The notes: generated from the sequence alone by a model not told the origin. A stretch of 64,000 bases of DNA from Clostridium sulfidigenes (GCF_000732635.1 NZ_JPMD01000013.1:1-64000), one strand, 5' to 3'. Positions 48,096-58,073 are shown, counted from the stretch's first letter. A program made the numbers and translations.

Positions 48096-48341
48096 TATAT
48101 AAATTTAATGTTACATACTCCTTATTTTAAAGAGTATGTGACATTTTTATTTCCTATAGTTATCTAGAAATTAATAATTAAATTTTATATTAAACACTAT
48201 CTTAAATTCTCAGATTTACTAAATTTTCAACTCCTTGTACACCCCTTATATCCGTACAACATATATTAACAGTATACAGATTTATTCTTATACCTTATGT
48301 ATGGAGAATATGAAAAATCTATACTTTTAATAGGAGATATT

Positions 48342-48914
48342 ATGAAAATGGAAAACACAAAAAATTGTAATGACTCTATAATCTTACCTAATCCAATAAC
48401 TCAAGTAGCTAGTATGCCATATCCTCTATATCTTTCACTTCAAGGAAAATATTTTGTAGGCTATGCAGATGAATTAAATTTTGGAAGAGGTAAAAGTGCA
48501 TGGGCAGGATTAGTAAATCCTTATTATTCAGGAGTTAATCTACACGTATATGTCTGGACTGTCACAAATATTGGAGAATCACCAATAAGAGCGCAAATAT
48601 GGTTTAATTCAAATCCACCTGGATGTCCAGAGATATCAGAATTAGTTACTCCAGCTAATACAGCTCTTTGCCCATTACCAAAGCCACGAATTAGGTTACT
48701 TAAAGCAAGCAATGTTATAGGAGAACCTAAAGGTGGAGTTAAGGCATTTGTTAGAAGAGCCCTTCCAGAGGTTACAATTGCCGACAAAGAAGTAGGCAAA
48801 TTTATTTTTCCTCCTGGAGGATCATTTATTATTTTCTTATCCAACCCAGAAACTCCAAATGAACTTGCTCAAGGTAGAGTCGCATTTGGATGGTGGGAAG
48901 AAAAGATAAAGTAA
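48342..48914 (+). CDS. Hypothetical protein, possibly DUF6143 family
   Basis: 190 aa, no signal peptide or membrane helix. It is rich in beta-type sequence: VGYADELNFGRGKSAWAGL, VYVWTVTNIGESPIRAQIWFNSNPPG and FIFPPGGSFIIFLSN. I recall similar clostridial proteins under DUF6143, not confirmed. I chose ATG at 48342, directly after AGGAGA; the longer ORF start (48297) lacks a site. It stands alone between two two-component/ABC modules. The function is unknown. Confidence 0.7.
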   Translation: MKMENTKNCNDSIILPNPITQVASMPYPLYLSLQGKYFVGYADELNFGRGKSAWAGLVNPYYSGVNLHVYVWTVTNIGESPIRAQIWFNSNPPGCPEISELVTPANTALCPLPKPRIRLLKASNVIGEPKGGVKAFVRRALPEVTIADKEVGKFIFPPGGSFIIFLSNPETPNELAQGRVAFGWWEEKIK

Positions 48915-48944
48915 ATCCTACTAATAATTAAATTAAAAGATAAA

Positions 48945-48996
48945 AAAGGTGCTGCTACACAATAGAAAATAAATTCTGAGGTGTGACAGCACCTTT
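48945..48996. terminator. Bidirectional terminator between the hypothetical gene and the second two-component system
   Basis: AAAGGTGCTG (48945-48954) pairs with CAGCACCTTT (48987-48996); an inner ACAC/GTGT extends it. The minus-strand tail is TTTTTTATCTTTTAA. Confidence 0.72.
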
Positions 48997-49001
48997 ATTA
49001 A

Positions 49002-50393
49002 TTATATTTTAAGTATAGTAAAACTAATAGTAGTTCCAGATTCTAAAGAAGATGAACACTTTATATTTCCTCCATGACTCTCTACTATATACTTAGATAT
49101 AGAAAGACCAAGCCCTGAACCTGATATATTAGTGTTTCTATATTTTTCACCTCTATAAAACTTATTAAAAACAAATGGTATATCATCAATGCTAATTCCA
49201 CTACCAAAATCCTTAATATTTACAGTGATTTTATCTATCTCATCATCTACCCATATCTCAATTTTTTCTCCTGATCTAGAGTATTTTATTGAATTTGAAA
49301 TAATATTATTTATAACTTGATTTATTCTTATTATATCTATAGAAATCAAAGCCCTTGGCAATTGTCCCTTAACATCTAATTTCATATTATGAGTAGCTAC
49401 ATCAATAGATAAATCCCCTAAAACTTCCTTAAAATAATCATCAGAGTATATTTCTGTTCTTTCAATTGACATTTCATTCAACTCTGTTTTCGATTGTTCT
49501 AATATATCATCTATTAATTTTGAAAGTTCTTTAGATTTCTTCAATATAATGTTTGAATATCTTTTTATGCCATCTTCATCATTTACAATTCCATCTCTTA
49601 TACCCTCAACATACCCTGAGATGGATGAAAGAGGAGTTTTTAAATCATGTGAAATACAGGCTAATAATTCTTTTTCATTTCTTTTTAGCCGTTCTTCCTT
49701 TTCTTTTGAGTCTATCATTTCACCTCTCATAGCTTCAAAATCATGGCAAAACTCTCCAACTTCCCCATAGTAATCATAGTTTATTTTACACTTATAACTT
49801 CCATTTAATATAGCTTTTGCACTACTATGAAGTTCCTTAATGGGTTTTATTATATCAACTTTTACAAACTTATTTATCATAACAGCTAATATAACTATAA
49901 AAAATAAAAGTATCCATAGGGGTATAATTTTCTCATTTTTGCTTTCCTTTTTTAATATACTCTGTGGTAAATCTATAATCATAATACCTTTCTGAGCCTC
50001 ATCATTAACTAACGGTGTGCTATATCTAATTAATCCATTCTTTCTATTGTCAAAGGCATTATCATAACCTATTTCATTTTCAAGATTTATCTTTTCTCCT
50101 TTATTAAAATCATCTATAGAAGAAAATATAACCTCCCCTTCTAAGTTTATAACTGTATAATCATAAAAATCATTTTTCATGTAATAACTATTTACTTTAA
50201 ACATTTCTTTAATCAATTCCCTTTGGCTTGATGTTTCTATCCTTAATAAATTAGACTTATCTTCTTTTTTAATATCTTCCTTTAAAATTAGGAAAGAATA
50301 TATCACAGATAATATAACAAATAGACATATTAACCCTGCAAATATGTCTATTTTTTTATTGAGGTAATTATTACTTACTCTATTATTTCCCAC
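49002..50393 (-). CDS. Sensor histidine kinase (module 2)
   Basis: 463 aa. Two helices (about 14-37 and 157-175) enclose an extracellular domain of about 120 residues, followed by HAMP, HisKA with His249 (LLACISHDLKTPLSSISG) and HATPase (NNIISNSIKYS, DFGSGI, GSGLGLSISKYI). It starts with GTG and overlaps the regulator gene by 19 nt. Last gene of a four-gene operon: permease, ATPase, regulator, kinase. Unlike BceS-type kinases it has a real sensory domain. Confidence 0.9.
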   Translation of the reverse strand: MGNNRVSNNYLNKKIDIFAGLICLFVILSVIYSFLILKEDIKKEDKSNLLRIETSSQRELIKEMFKVNSYYMKNDFYDYTVINLEGEVIFSSIDDFNKGEKINLENEIGYDNAFDNRKNGLIRYSTPLVNDEAQKGIMIIDLPQSILKKESKNEKIIPLWILLFFIVILAVMINKFVKVDIIKPIKELHSSAKAILNGSYKCKINYDYYGEVGEFCHDFEAMRGEMIDSKEKEERLKRNEKELLACISHDLKTPLSSISGYVEGIRDGIVNDEDGIKRYSNIILKKSKELSKLIDDILEQSKTELNEMSIERTEIYSDDYFKEVLGDLSIDVATHNMKLDVKGQLPRALISIDIIRINQVINNIISNSIKYSRSGEKIEIWVDDEIDKITVNIKDFGSGISIDDIPFVFNKFYRGEKYRNTNISGSGLGLSISKYIVESHGGNIKCSSSLESGTTISFTILKI

Positions 50394-51061
50394 TTATATC
50401 CTACTCCCCATATTGTCTTTATCGACTTTTCACCGTATTCTCCAAGCTTCTCTCTTAACCTTTTAACGTACACAGCTATAGTATTTTCATCCATATATTC
50501 ACTGTAACCCCATACACTTTCATATACCTGAGACTTTGAAAACACTTGGGAAGGATTAGATGTGAAAAAATCCAATATTTGAAATTCCTTAGAAGTTAGT
50601 GGTATTTCCTTATTATTTAGTAAAGCTTTATATGCCTTAGAGTCTACTATTAAATCACCAAATTGCTTTACATCTGATAGTGTATCACTAGAAAATGAAG
50701 TGTACCTTCTTATATGAGCTTTCACCCTTGCCACTAATTCCATTGGAGAAAAAGGTTTTGTCATATAGTCGTCTGCCCCTACTCCTAATGTTAGTATCTT
50801 ATCCATCTCTCCACTTTTAGCTGATAACATAAGTATTGGCATTTTCGATATCGTCCTTATTCTTTTACAAACTTCAACACCATCTAAAAGTGGGAGCATA
50901 ATATCTAAAATAATCAGCTTTATCATAGGATCATTAGCCAGTTCCACACCTTTTAACCCATCATTAGCTATCAATACCTGAAATCCATCTATCTCTAAGT
51001 AATCTTTTATTAAGTTTCCTAAATCATTATCATCTTCAATTACCAAGATTTTATCATGCAT
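50375..51061 (-). CDS. OmpR/PhoB-family response regulator (module 2)
   Basis: 228 aa. Receiver with Asp53 (IILDIMLPLLDG), Lys in MTKPFSP, and a winged-helix domain (ENTIAVYVKRLREKLGEYGEKSIKTIWGVGYKWE). I chose ATG at 51061, 6 nt after GGGGGTGA; a start seven codons upstream would absorb that site. It is 33 nt after the ATPase gene. Its likely operator is the period-11 repeat upstream of the permease gene. Confidence 0.9.
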   Translation of the reverse strand: MHDKILVIEDDNDLGNLIKDYLEIDGFQVLIANDGLKGVELANDPMIKLIILDIMLPLLDGVEVCKRIRTISKMPILMLSAKSGEMDKILTLGVGADDYMTKPFSPMELVARVKAHIRRYTSFSSDTLSDVKQFGDLIVDSKAYKALLNNKEIPLTSKEFQILDFFTSNPSQVFSKSQVYESVWGYSEYMDENTIAVYVKRLREKLGEYGEKSIKTIWGVGYKWEIIE

Positions 51062-51094
51062 TCTACTCACCCCCACTTCCATTATATCATTATT

Positions 51095-51850
51095 TTACCA
51101 TCCCCCACTTTTTATAAATTCAAATATCTTTTTTTCTCTACTATCTGAATCTTTTTCATTATATCTTCCAAGAGACAAATCACCATCAATTCTTCCATCC
51201 TTCAAATAAATCAATCTACTTGCTCTGGAAGCTGCCTTTAAATCATGGGTTACCATTACTATGGATTGTCCCTCTTCATTTAATTCTGTAAGAATATCTA
51301 AAACCCTAGCTCCCGTTGAAGAATTAAGTGCTCCTGTTGGCTCATCTCCAAAAATTATCTTAGGATTATTAATTAATGCTCTAGCAATTGCAACCCTTTG
51401 CTGTTGTCCTCCCGATATTTCTGAAGGATATTTATTCTCAATATCTTTCAGATCTAATCTATTTAATAGTTCATCTGTTTTTTTGTTTACGCCCTTCTTG
51501 TCTCTATTGTTTAGATAACCACAATAAGTTATATTTTCTCTTATAGTTAAATCATAAAGTAAGTTTATACTTTGAAAAACAAATGATATATCTTTATTTC
51601 TAATACTTGTGGCTTCTTTTTCGCCTATATTGGTTATATCTCTTCCTAAAAGCTCAACTCTACCTGCACTTGGGTTATCCATAGTACTAATAGAGTATAA
51701 CAATGTAGATTTTCCAGAACCTGAACTGCCCATTATTACAGTAAAATCACTTTCATATATATCTAAGTTAATATTTTTTAATACATTGTTTGATGTTTTT
51801 CCTAAAATAAATGATTTACATAATCCACTTGCTTTAATAATACTTTCCAT
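51095..51850 (-). CDS. ABC transporter ATP-binding protein (module 2)
   Basis: 251 aa, LolD/MacB-type ATPase. Walker A GSSGSGKS, signature [15 protein letters not shown], Walker B IIFGDEPTGALNSSTG. The usual Leu before Asp-Glu is Gly (FGDEP), a variant seen in this family. It is 11 nt after the FtsX permease gene, its partner. Together they resemble BceAB/VirAB-type detoxification or envelope-remodelling modules. Confidence 0.9.
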   Translation of the reverse strand: MESIIKASGLCKSFILGKTSNNVLKNINLDIYESDFTVIMGSSGSGKSTLLYSISTMDNPSAGRVELLGRDITNIGEKEATSIRNKDISFVFQSINLLYDLTIRENITYCGYLNNRDKKGVNKKTDELLNRLDLKDIENKYPSEISGGQQQRVAIARALINNPKIIFGDEPTGALNSSTGARVLDILTELNEEGQSIVMVTHDLKAASRASRLIYLKDGRIDGDLSLGRYNEKDSDSREKKIFEFIKSGGW

Positions 51851-51861
51851 CTCTTCTCCCC

Positions 51862-54189
51862 CTACTCTTCCATAAGCTCCACTGTAGATATTTTTCTTAT
51901 ACTAAACATTGATATTATTGTTGCACCAAGAGTTAATATTTCAATAAAAACTATTGTGCTTATAACCTTACCATTTGAAATCATTAAACCATCTATTCCC
52001 ATCATTGCAAATTTAAATACACTTTTAGATATAGTAGCATTTAAAATAAATCCAACTAAAGATGAAATACCTGTAAGCAGCATAATTCTATATAAAGTTC
52101 TCTTCAAAATATAAATATTTGAAAATCCTAGAGATTTTATAATAGCATTATTTCTTCTATTATCAGTATTGTTCATAATTATAAGATTTACTATATTTAA
52201 TATACTGAATAGTAATATTCCTAAAAGAATAATTGTAGTAACTGGTATAACTATCTCAATAACTGACTTACTTGCTGTTGCAATCAAACTTGGACATGTA
52301 TCTATAGAACATACTTCATATTTTTGTTTATATTCTTCTTTAAACTCTTCATAATCATTTTTATCTTTTAAAGTAATATTGATGTTTAAGTTATTAAGGT
52401 TATTTCTAATTTCCTTAGGCACTATATCTAAAGTCATTCTCATATTGTAGTTATTTGACATCATGCCGATATATTTACCAGTGATGAGCAATGATCTCTC
52501 TTCCCCTAATATTTTTATATCAATATAATCTCCAATATCTAAACTTGCATCTTTTAGAATTTGTTCTGACAATGCAATTTCATTTTTATTTTTAGGATTT
52601 CTTCCCTCTTTAATAGATACATTAAACCCATTGTTATTGTCATAGTTATCATATAAATAAGTAATAACTTGAGCATTTTTTATATTGTATCTTGATACAT
52701 CTAAATAAGCGACCTTTCCTACATCAAATGAGCACGCTCTTACGCCTAAGACTCTCGGGTCACTCTTAATTTCTTCTAAAGCCTTATCATATGACGCCTC
52801 TCCACTTGGAAAATCTAAGGTAACATCTCCCTGAAGTAATCCAAACATATTCCATGCATTATCTTTCATATTAATCATTGAGTAATTTACACTAACTAAA
52901 AATACTGAAAGATATATTACAAGGGATAAAACTGTTACTATAATTATATTTTGCTTTTTATATTTAAAAATATCATTTATAGCCATAGACATTGGTGATG
53001 AAGCGTCTCTAATAATTGCCTTCTTAAATTTCTCTTTAGATGAAGTAACTCCTATTCTAAATGCCTCAACAGGCTTTATTTTATTTATTCTTCTAAGTAA
53101 AAGATAAATATTAGATATTAAAACAAAACTCATTAATATTACTGTTAAAACTATAAAGCTAAAATTATTTATACCACCTTCATATATTCCAATATATTTA
53201 ATAGATATCTTTACTAAATAATTTATAAACCAAATACTAAAGAAACTTCCAGCAGTTATTGCAATGACTCCTACTATTCCAAAGCTTTTTAAATATATAT
53301 TACGTATCTGCTTTGAGGTAAATCCTAATGATTTATATACACCTATAGATTTATACTCCTTTAAAATGTTGTTCCATAGTACAAATCTTATTATTACAAT
53401 AGATACAATGAATATTAATATAGCTGTACTTAACCCTACTCCACTTGTAATTTGGCTTCCAGCATTTGCTGCAAATATAGTAATCCACTTATCGTAAATA
53501 ACTCCATCGATAGAACCACCTATATAAGAAATTAATTCTGATGTTGCATTGTTTCCTTCTTTAGATGAATCATAACCAATATATTGAGATTTAATAAATT
53601 CATTAAAATCCCCATAGTCATTACTATTTACATATAAATTGTTATATCCCATTACAGAACTTGGAACTAATGAATCATTTACTAATGCTGAAATAGTTAG
53701 ATATTTATATTCATCGCCATCTTTTATCTTTATCTTATCTCCTATTTTTAAATTCTTAGAATCAGCTAAAAGATTTGAGACCCAAATAGTACCTTTACTT
53801 GGAGTCATTGCTTTTTCACCGTCTGTTACAACTACATCCCATGGATGAGATTTCATACCCTCATAAATTATTAAACTTGCCATTCCTAAATCAAGATTTT
53901 CATCTTCTAAAAATACTTGTCTATCTACCGTTAACCCCTTTGTTTTTCTAACATCTATTTCATTAGTTTCCTTTTCCTTAATAAAATTTTCTACTTTTGA
54001 GATAACATCATCATTATATGTTTGCACTACAATATCCTTTATATTTTCTCCCCCATAATACTCATTAGTATATTTTGAAACTGTACTTGTAAAGCTCATA
54101 GATAGTGCAAATATAGATGAAGATACCATTAAAATAATTGCTATTAAAATTAATTGTAATTTTTTTTGTTTAATTTTCTTTTTCCACAT
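51862..54189 (-). CDS. FtsX-type ABC permease (module 2)
   Basis: 775 aa. One N-terminal helix (about 11-33), a large extracellular domain (about 35-240), three helices (about 245-370), a further helix (about 410-430), a second extracellular domain (about 430-650) and three C-terminal helices (KSLGFSNIYILKRTLYRIMLL between them). This ten-helix FtsX-doublet plan is larger than BceB. First gene of the operon. Of three tandem ATGs I chose the third (54189) for best spacing to GGAGGG. The substrate is unknown. Confidence 0.86.
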   Translation of the reverse strand: MWKKKIKQKKLQLILIAIILMVSSSIFALSMSFTSTVSKYTNEYYGGENIKDIVVQTYNDDVISKVENFIKEKETNEIDVRKTKGLTVDRQVFLEDENLDLGMASLIIYEGMKSHPWDVVVTDGEKAMTPSKGTIWVSNLLADSKNLKIGDKIKIKDGDEYKYLTISALVNDSLVPSSVMGYNNLYVNSNDYGDFNEFIKSQYIGYDSSKEGNNATSELISYIGGSIDGVIYDKWITIFAANAGSQITSGVGLSTAILIFIVSIVIIRFVLWNNILKEYKSIGVYKSLGFTSKQIRNIYLKSFGIVGVIAITAGSFFSIWFINYLVKISIKYIGIYEGGINNFSFIVLTVILMSFVLISNIYLLLRRINKIKPVEAFRIGVTSSKEKFKKAIIRDASSPMSMAINDIFKYKKQNIIIVTVLSLVIYLSVFLVSVNYSMINMKDNAWNMFGLLQGDVTLDFPSGEASYDKALEEIKSDPRVLGVRACSFDVGKVAYLDVSRYNIKNAQVITYLYDNYDNNNGFNVSIKEGRNPKNKNEIALSEQILKDASLDIGDYIDIKILGEERSLLITGKYIGMMSNNYNMRMTLDIVPKEIRNNLNNLNINITLKDKNDYEEFKEEYKQKYEVCSIDTCPSLIATASKSVIEIVIPVTTIILLGILLFSILNIVNLIIMNNTDNRRNNAIIKSLGFSNIYILKRTLYRIMLLTGISSLVGFILNATISKSVFKFAMMGIDGLMISNGKVISTIVFIEILTLGATIISMFSIRKISTVELMEE

Positions 54190-54244
54190 CATCATCCCTC
54201 CATACTTTTATATTGCTAATTAAATTTTAATATATTTATTTCAA

Positions 54245-54262
54245 ATTCTTAATGAATTCTTA
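54245..54262 (-). promoter_or_regulatory. Period-11 direct repeat, candidate response-regulator site (module 2)
   Basis: ATTCTTA occurs at 54245-54251 and 54256-54262, start-to-start 11 bp. It lies about 50 nt upstream of the permease gene, where an OmpR-type regulator would act. Confidence 0.5.
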
Positions 54263-54380
54263 CATTTTTCTAAATTGATTATTCACTAAGGAATTCTATC
54301 AGTAATTCCATCATTAATTTATATAACAACAAATCATTAGATTTTGATATAATAAGTTTATTATACTTAGGAGGTACAGC

Positions 54381-54851
54381 ATGAAATCAGCACAATATTA
54401 TATAGAAAAATTAGACATGACACCCCATGTGGAAGGAGGATACTTCAAACAATCAGTATTATCAGAAGATTTCTTTAGAGAAGATAAAAAATTATTTAGT
54501 AGCATATATTTCTTGCTTGAAACAGGAGAGGTGTCTCATTTTCACAGATTAACTTCTGATGAAATGTGGTATTACCACGATGGGCAACCTCTGACTATAT
54601 ATATGATCACACCAGAGGGTAAGCTTATAACTAAGCAATTAGGATTAGATGTAGAAAAAGGAGAGGTTCCACAAGTTTTAGTTCCTAAGGGGTATATATT
54701 TGGTTCTTCTATGAATAATGATGGATTTGCTTTAGTTGGATGTATGGTTGCCCCTGCCTTTACTTTTGATGATTTTGAATTATTTGAGAGAAGAGACCTT
54801 TTAAATATGTATCCAAATCTAGAAGATATAATAAAAAAGTTAACTAGATAA
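54381..54851 (+). CDS. Cupin-fold protein of DUF985 (Cupin_5)
   Basis: 156 aa, single beta-barrel domain. Family blocks: LDMTPHVEGGYFKQSVLS, SSIYFLLETGEVSHFHRLTSDEMWYYHDG (possible metal or ligand His residues) and GYIFGSSMNNDGFALVGCMVAPAFTFDDFEL. Members often act on or bind sugars and small acids, but no function is proven for this one. Ideal AGGAGGTA before the ATG. Monocistronic, divergent from the module 2 operon. Confidence 0.9.
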   Translation: MKSAQYYIEKLDMTPHVEGGYFKQSVLSEDFFREDKKLFSSIYFLLETGEVSHFHRLTSDEMWYYHDGQPLTIYMITPEGKLITKQLGLDVEKGEVPQVLVPKGYIFGSSMNNDGFALVGCMVAPAFTFDDFELFERRDLLNMYPNLEDIIKKLTR

Positions 54852-54908
54852 ACCTTCTTCCTGATATTAGCTAAATATTTATTTAATATATCATGGATAA
54901 AAAAATGG

Positions 54909-54940
54909 GGTTGTCGAACTAAAAAATTAGTGCGACAGCC
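54909..54940 (+). terminator. Terminator of the cupin gene
   Basis: GGTTGTCG-A-ACTAA pairs with TTAGT-G-CGACAGCC: about 13 pairs with one mismatch and one wobble, A-rich loop, then ACATTTT. It is followed by ATGGTGGAG (54949-54957), also found after the terminator at 58035. Confidence 0.7.
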
Positions 54941-55056
54941 ACATTTTAATGGTGGAGATGAAATGTAGTATTTATAATCCACCATATAATCTTTTTATTT
55001 TATTCAATGCCCTTATTAATATTTTTAATCTATGTAGAATTGGCCATTCATTATGT

Positions 55057-55533
55057 CTATTTTTTATGCACATTTGCATTAATAATATTCTGGTACTTCC
55101 TTATATCTGATTTTATTTGTCGGTTTTCAAAAAAATAAACTTCTGTGCCTGACCAGATAAATACCCAACACACTATACTTAATATACCTGCGAAATAAGC
55201 ATATCTGCTTGAAAGGCTCAAGCCTATCAAACCAATAATGATGCCAAATGCGTACAAAATAATAGCCTTCATATTATTTCTACCATAGATATATTCATTT
55301 TCTTCCACTCGGTTTGAAAAGGTATTTACTATAGCTGTCTTCAACAACTTATCATGATAATTATTTTCACCTTTAATAAATATATCAACTTCTCTTCTTT
55401 TGCAATTCAGTAGCTTTGATAAAATAAACTCTTCCAAATCAGAGCTTAGGTGTAAATCATCCGAGCTAAAATATGGTGCAAATGGAGTATTTGTTTCATC
55501 CAAAAAGATATCTATCCTTAAATCATTGTTCAT
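55057..55533 (-). CDS. Hypothetical two-helix membrane protein
   Basis: 158 aa. A soluble N-terminal half (about 1-80) precedes two close membrane helices (about 88-107 and 110-130; LYAFGIIIGLIGLSLSS, GILSIVCWVFIWSGTEVYFFENR) and a charged tail. This small-protein layout recurs in clostridia, but I do not know a function. I chose ATG at 55533, 7 nt after GAGGAG, trimming seven residues from the longest ORF. Confidence 0.7.
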   Translation of the reverse strand: MNNDLRIDIFLDETNTPFAPYFSSDDLHLSSDLEEFILSKLLNCKRREVDIFIKGENNYHDKLLKTAIVNTFSNRVEENEYIYGRNNMKAIILYAFGIIIGLIGLSLSSRYAYFAGILSIVCWVFIWSGTEVYFFENRQIKSDIRKYQNIINANVHKK

Positions 55534-55739
55534 GTTATCACTCCTCTTACTCAAGGTAAGTAAATTGCTATTTGTATATCATAAATAAATTTTTTAATAG
55601 TATAAAGTAAGCAATATATGGAATTGCTACCTTCTACACCTTTCCTATTCTAAATAACATATTTATATTATTTGAATCTATATATAAATATATTCAGATT
55701 ATCTTCCGAGTCCTTACTAAACAAAATAAACATGACAAA

Positions 55740-55781
55740 AGGAGTTACTCAAAATACCTTTAATCATTTTGAGTAACTCCT
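55740..55781 (-). terminator. Terminator of proBA
   Basis: 16-bp perfect stem: AGGAGTTACTCAAAAT (55740-55755) with ATTTTGAGTAACTCCT (55766-55781), minus-strand tail TTTTGTCATG. It lies 6 nt past the proA stop. Confidence 0.87.
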
Positions 55782-55787
55782 TAGTTA

Positions 55788-57033
55788 TTATCTTATTTGA
55801 CCATTTCCAAATATTATATACTTATTAGTGGTAAGCTCTTTAAGTCCCATGGGACCTCTTGCATGTAGCTTTTGAGTGCTTATACCTATTTCTGCTCCAA
55901 ATCCGAATTCCTCTCCATCAGTAAATCTAGTAGAAGCATTCACATAAACTGCTGCTGCATCTACTTGTTGATGAAATTTTTGAGCATTTTGATAATCATT
56001 TGTTACTATAGCTTCAGAGTGTCCTGAGCCATATTTATTTATATGAGTTATAGCTTCATCTATATCTTTTACTACCTTTATACAAATTATATAATCTAAA
56101 TATTCTTTATAATAGTCTTCTTCATTTGCTAGTATTATGTCATTTACTATTTCTATAGATTTTTTGTCTCCTCTAACTTCTACTTTTCTTTGTCTTAATT
56201 CGTCAACTATTACTGGAATAAATTCTTTTGCTATATCTTCATGAACAAGTAATTTTTCCTCAGAGTTGCAAACTGCTGGTCTAGTAGTTTTTGCATTTAT
56301 AACTATTTGTTTTGCCATTTCTAAGTCACTATTTTTATCAACATAAACATGGCAGTTCCCTGTTCCAGTTTCTATTACTGGTATTGTAGCATTTTCTACT
56401 ACTGATTTTATTAGTCCAGCGCCTCCTCTTGGTATTAACACATCTATATATTCATTTAACTTCATCATATTTTTAACAGTTTCTCTACTTGTATCTTCTA
56501 TTAATTGAATACAATCTACTGGTAACTTAGTTTTTTCTAAGGCTTTTTTTTAATATCTGTACTATTTTTTTGTTAGAGTTTATAGCTTCACTTCCACCTC
56601 TTAGTATTGTTGCATTACCTGATTTTAAACATAGCCCTACTGCATCACAAGTAACATTTGGTCTTGCCTCGTATATTATTCCTATTACTCCTAGAGGTAC
56701 CCTTTTTTTCCCTATCTGTAGTCCATTTGGTCTAGTTATTATTGAACTTACTTCACCTACAGGGTCTTCTAGTCCTGCTACTTGTGTTAAACCTCCACTC
56801 ATCCCTTTGATTCTGTCTTCATTTAAAAGCAATCTATCTACTATTGCTTCTGATGTTCCCTTATTTTTTGCATTTTCTATATCAATTTTATTTGCTGCTA
56901 TTATTTCACTAGCATTCTCTAATAATGCTTTTGCCATTTCATTTAAAGCTTTATTTTTTTCATTTGTTGAAATATTTGATAATATGTACGCAGCTTCTTT
57001 TACTTTTTTCCCTTTTAAAATTAATTCTTCCAT
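55788..57033 (-). pseudogene. proA: Gamma-glutamyl phosphate reductase, frameshifted at an A8 run
   Basis: The full ProA family pattern is present but in two frames. The N-terminal part (57033-56527; EARPNVTCDAVGLCLKSGNA) reads to ...KIVQILKK and then goes out of frame at eight T on the plus strand (56544-56551). The rest, including the catalytic region [11 protein letters not shown] with [13 protein letters not shown], continues in the other frame to 55788. Removing one base restores [13 protein letters not shown] and a 414-aa protein, the family length. It may be a sequencing error, a phase-variable or degraded allele, or corrected by slippage. It is 26 nt after proB. ProA reduces gamma-glutamyl phosphate in proline synthesis. 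Confidence 0.85.
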
Positions 57034-57059
57034 CTAAAATTACTCCCTTCATATTTTGA

Positions 57060-57872
57060 TTATCTTTCTTTTCTCAGAAATAAAGTTCCTACATCGTCTC
57101 CATTTAATATATCAATAAGTTTACTTGGGTCTTTTCCATTTGCTAATATCATATTTGTACCATTATCAGTTACAAGCTTTGCTGCATGTATTTTAGTTTC
57201 CATTCCACCTGTACCTAAATTACTTCCAGCACCTTCTGCAAAATTTAGTACTTCTTCCGTTATATATTTCACTTCTTTTATAAGATTTGCATCCTTATTT
57301 GTTCTTGGATTAGAGTCATAGAAACCATCAATATCTGATAGTATTATTAAAAGATTTGCATCCACAATAGTAGAAACTATTGCTGCTAGATTGTCATTAT
57401 CTCCAAATCTAGATATATTTTCAATTTCATCTATAGATACACTATCATTTTCATTTACTATTGGAATTATTCCGCACTCTAGCAAAGTTTCAAAAGTATT
57501 TGCAACATTATTTCTACTTCTTTCACATTCTATAATGTCTCTTGTTAAAAGTATTTGACCTACTGAATAGCCATATTCTCCAAATAGTTTGCTATAAATA
57601 TTCATAAGTGCTACTTGTCCCACAGATGCAGCTGCCTGCTTTTCTCTAATAGTTTTTGGCCTTTCCTTTAAGTTCATTTTACTTACTCCAACACCTATAG
57701 ATCCAGATGTTACAAGGATTATTTCTTTCCCACTATTTATTAAATCAGATATTGACATGGCTATTTTTTCAATTCTTCTTAAGTTTATGTTTCCATTGTC
57801 ATAGGTTAAGGTTGAAGTACCAATTTTTATAATTATTCTTCTTGAATTTTTAATATTTTCACGATATTTCAT
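57060..57872 (-). CDS. proB: Glutamate 5-kinase (short form)
   Basis: 270 aa, amino-acid kinase fold, first enzyme of proline synthesis from glutamate. Blocks: RRIIIKIGTSTL, ILVTSGSIGVGVSKM, REKQAAASVGQVALM, IPIVNENDSVS, FGDNDNLAAIVS and NLGTGGMETKIHAAKL. The C-terminal PUA domain found in the longer (about 370 aa) enzymes is absent, as in other short clostridial forms. RBS GAGGAG precedes the ATG. Co-transcribed with the frameshifted proA. Confidence 0.93.
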   Translation of the reverse strand: MKYRENIKNSRRIIIKIGTSTLTYDNGNINLRRIEKIAMSISDLINSGKEIILVTSGSIGVGVSKMNLKERPKTIREKQAAASVGQVALMNIYSKLFGEYGYSVGQILLTRDIIECERSRNNVANTFETLLECGIIPIVNENDSVSIDEIENISRFGDNDNLAAIVSTIVDANLLIILSDIDGFYDSNPRTNKDANLIKEVKYITEEVLNFAEGAGSNLGTGGMETKIHAAKLVTDNGTNMILANGKDPSKLIDILNGDDVGTLFLRKER

Positions 57873-58034
57873 TTTTATCTCCTCTTAAGTTTCCTTCATT
57901 AATTTTATCTTTTAATAAGCTTGTAATAATATTATCATAAAAATATAAGTTTATTAATACTACCTCACTCTACAATTTATTAGAAATAACTTCCAATGCA
58001 TAGCAAACCTAAGAATATATCCTGTACATGAAAT

Positions 58035-58072
58035 AACCCACCACAATACATTGCTGTATTGTCGTGGGTTTT
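58035..58072 (-). terminator. Terminator of the alpha-toroid gene
   Basis: AACCCACCACAATACA pairs with TGTATTGTCGTGGGTT, one C-C mismatch, loop TTGC. TGGTGGAGGCGAG follows on the plus strand at 58074-58086. Confidence 0.78.
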
Positions 58073-58073
58073 A

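Noticed and set aside
56570-57037. 155-codon plus-strand ORF antisense to proA
   Set aside because: Shadow of the real proA frame; no start signals.
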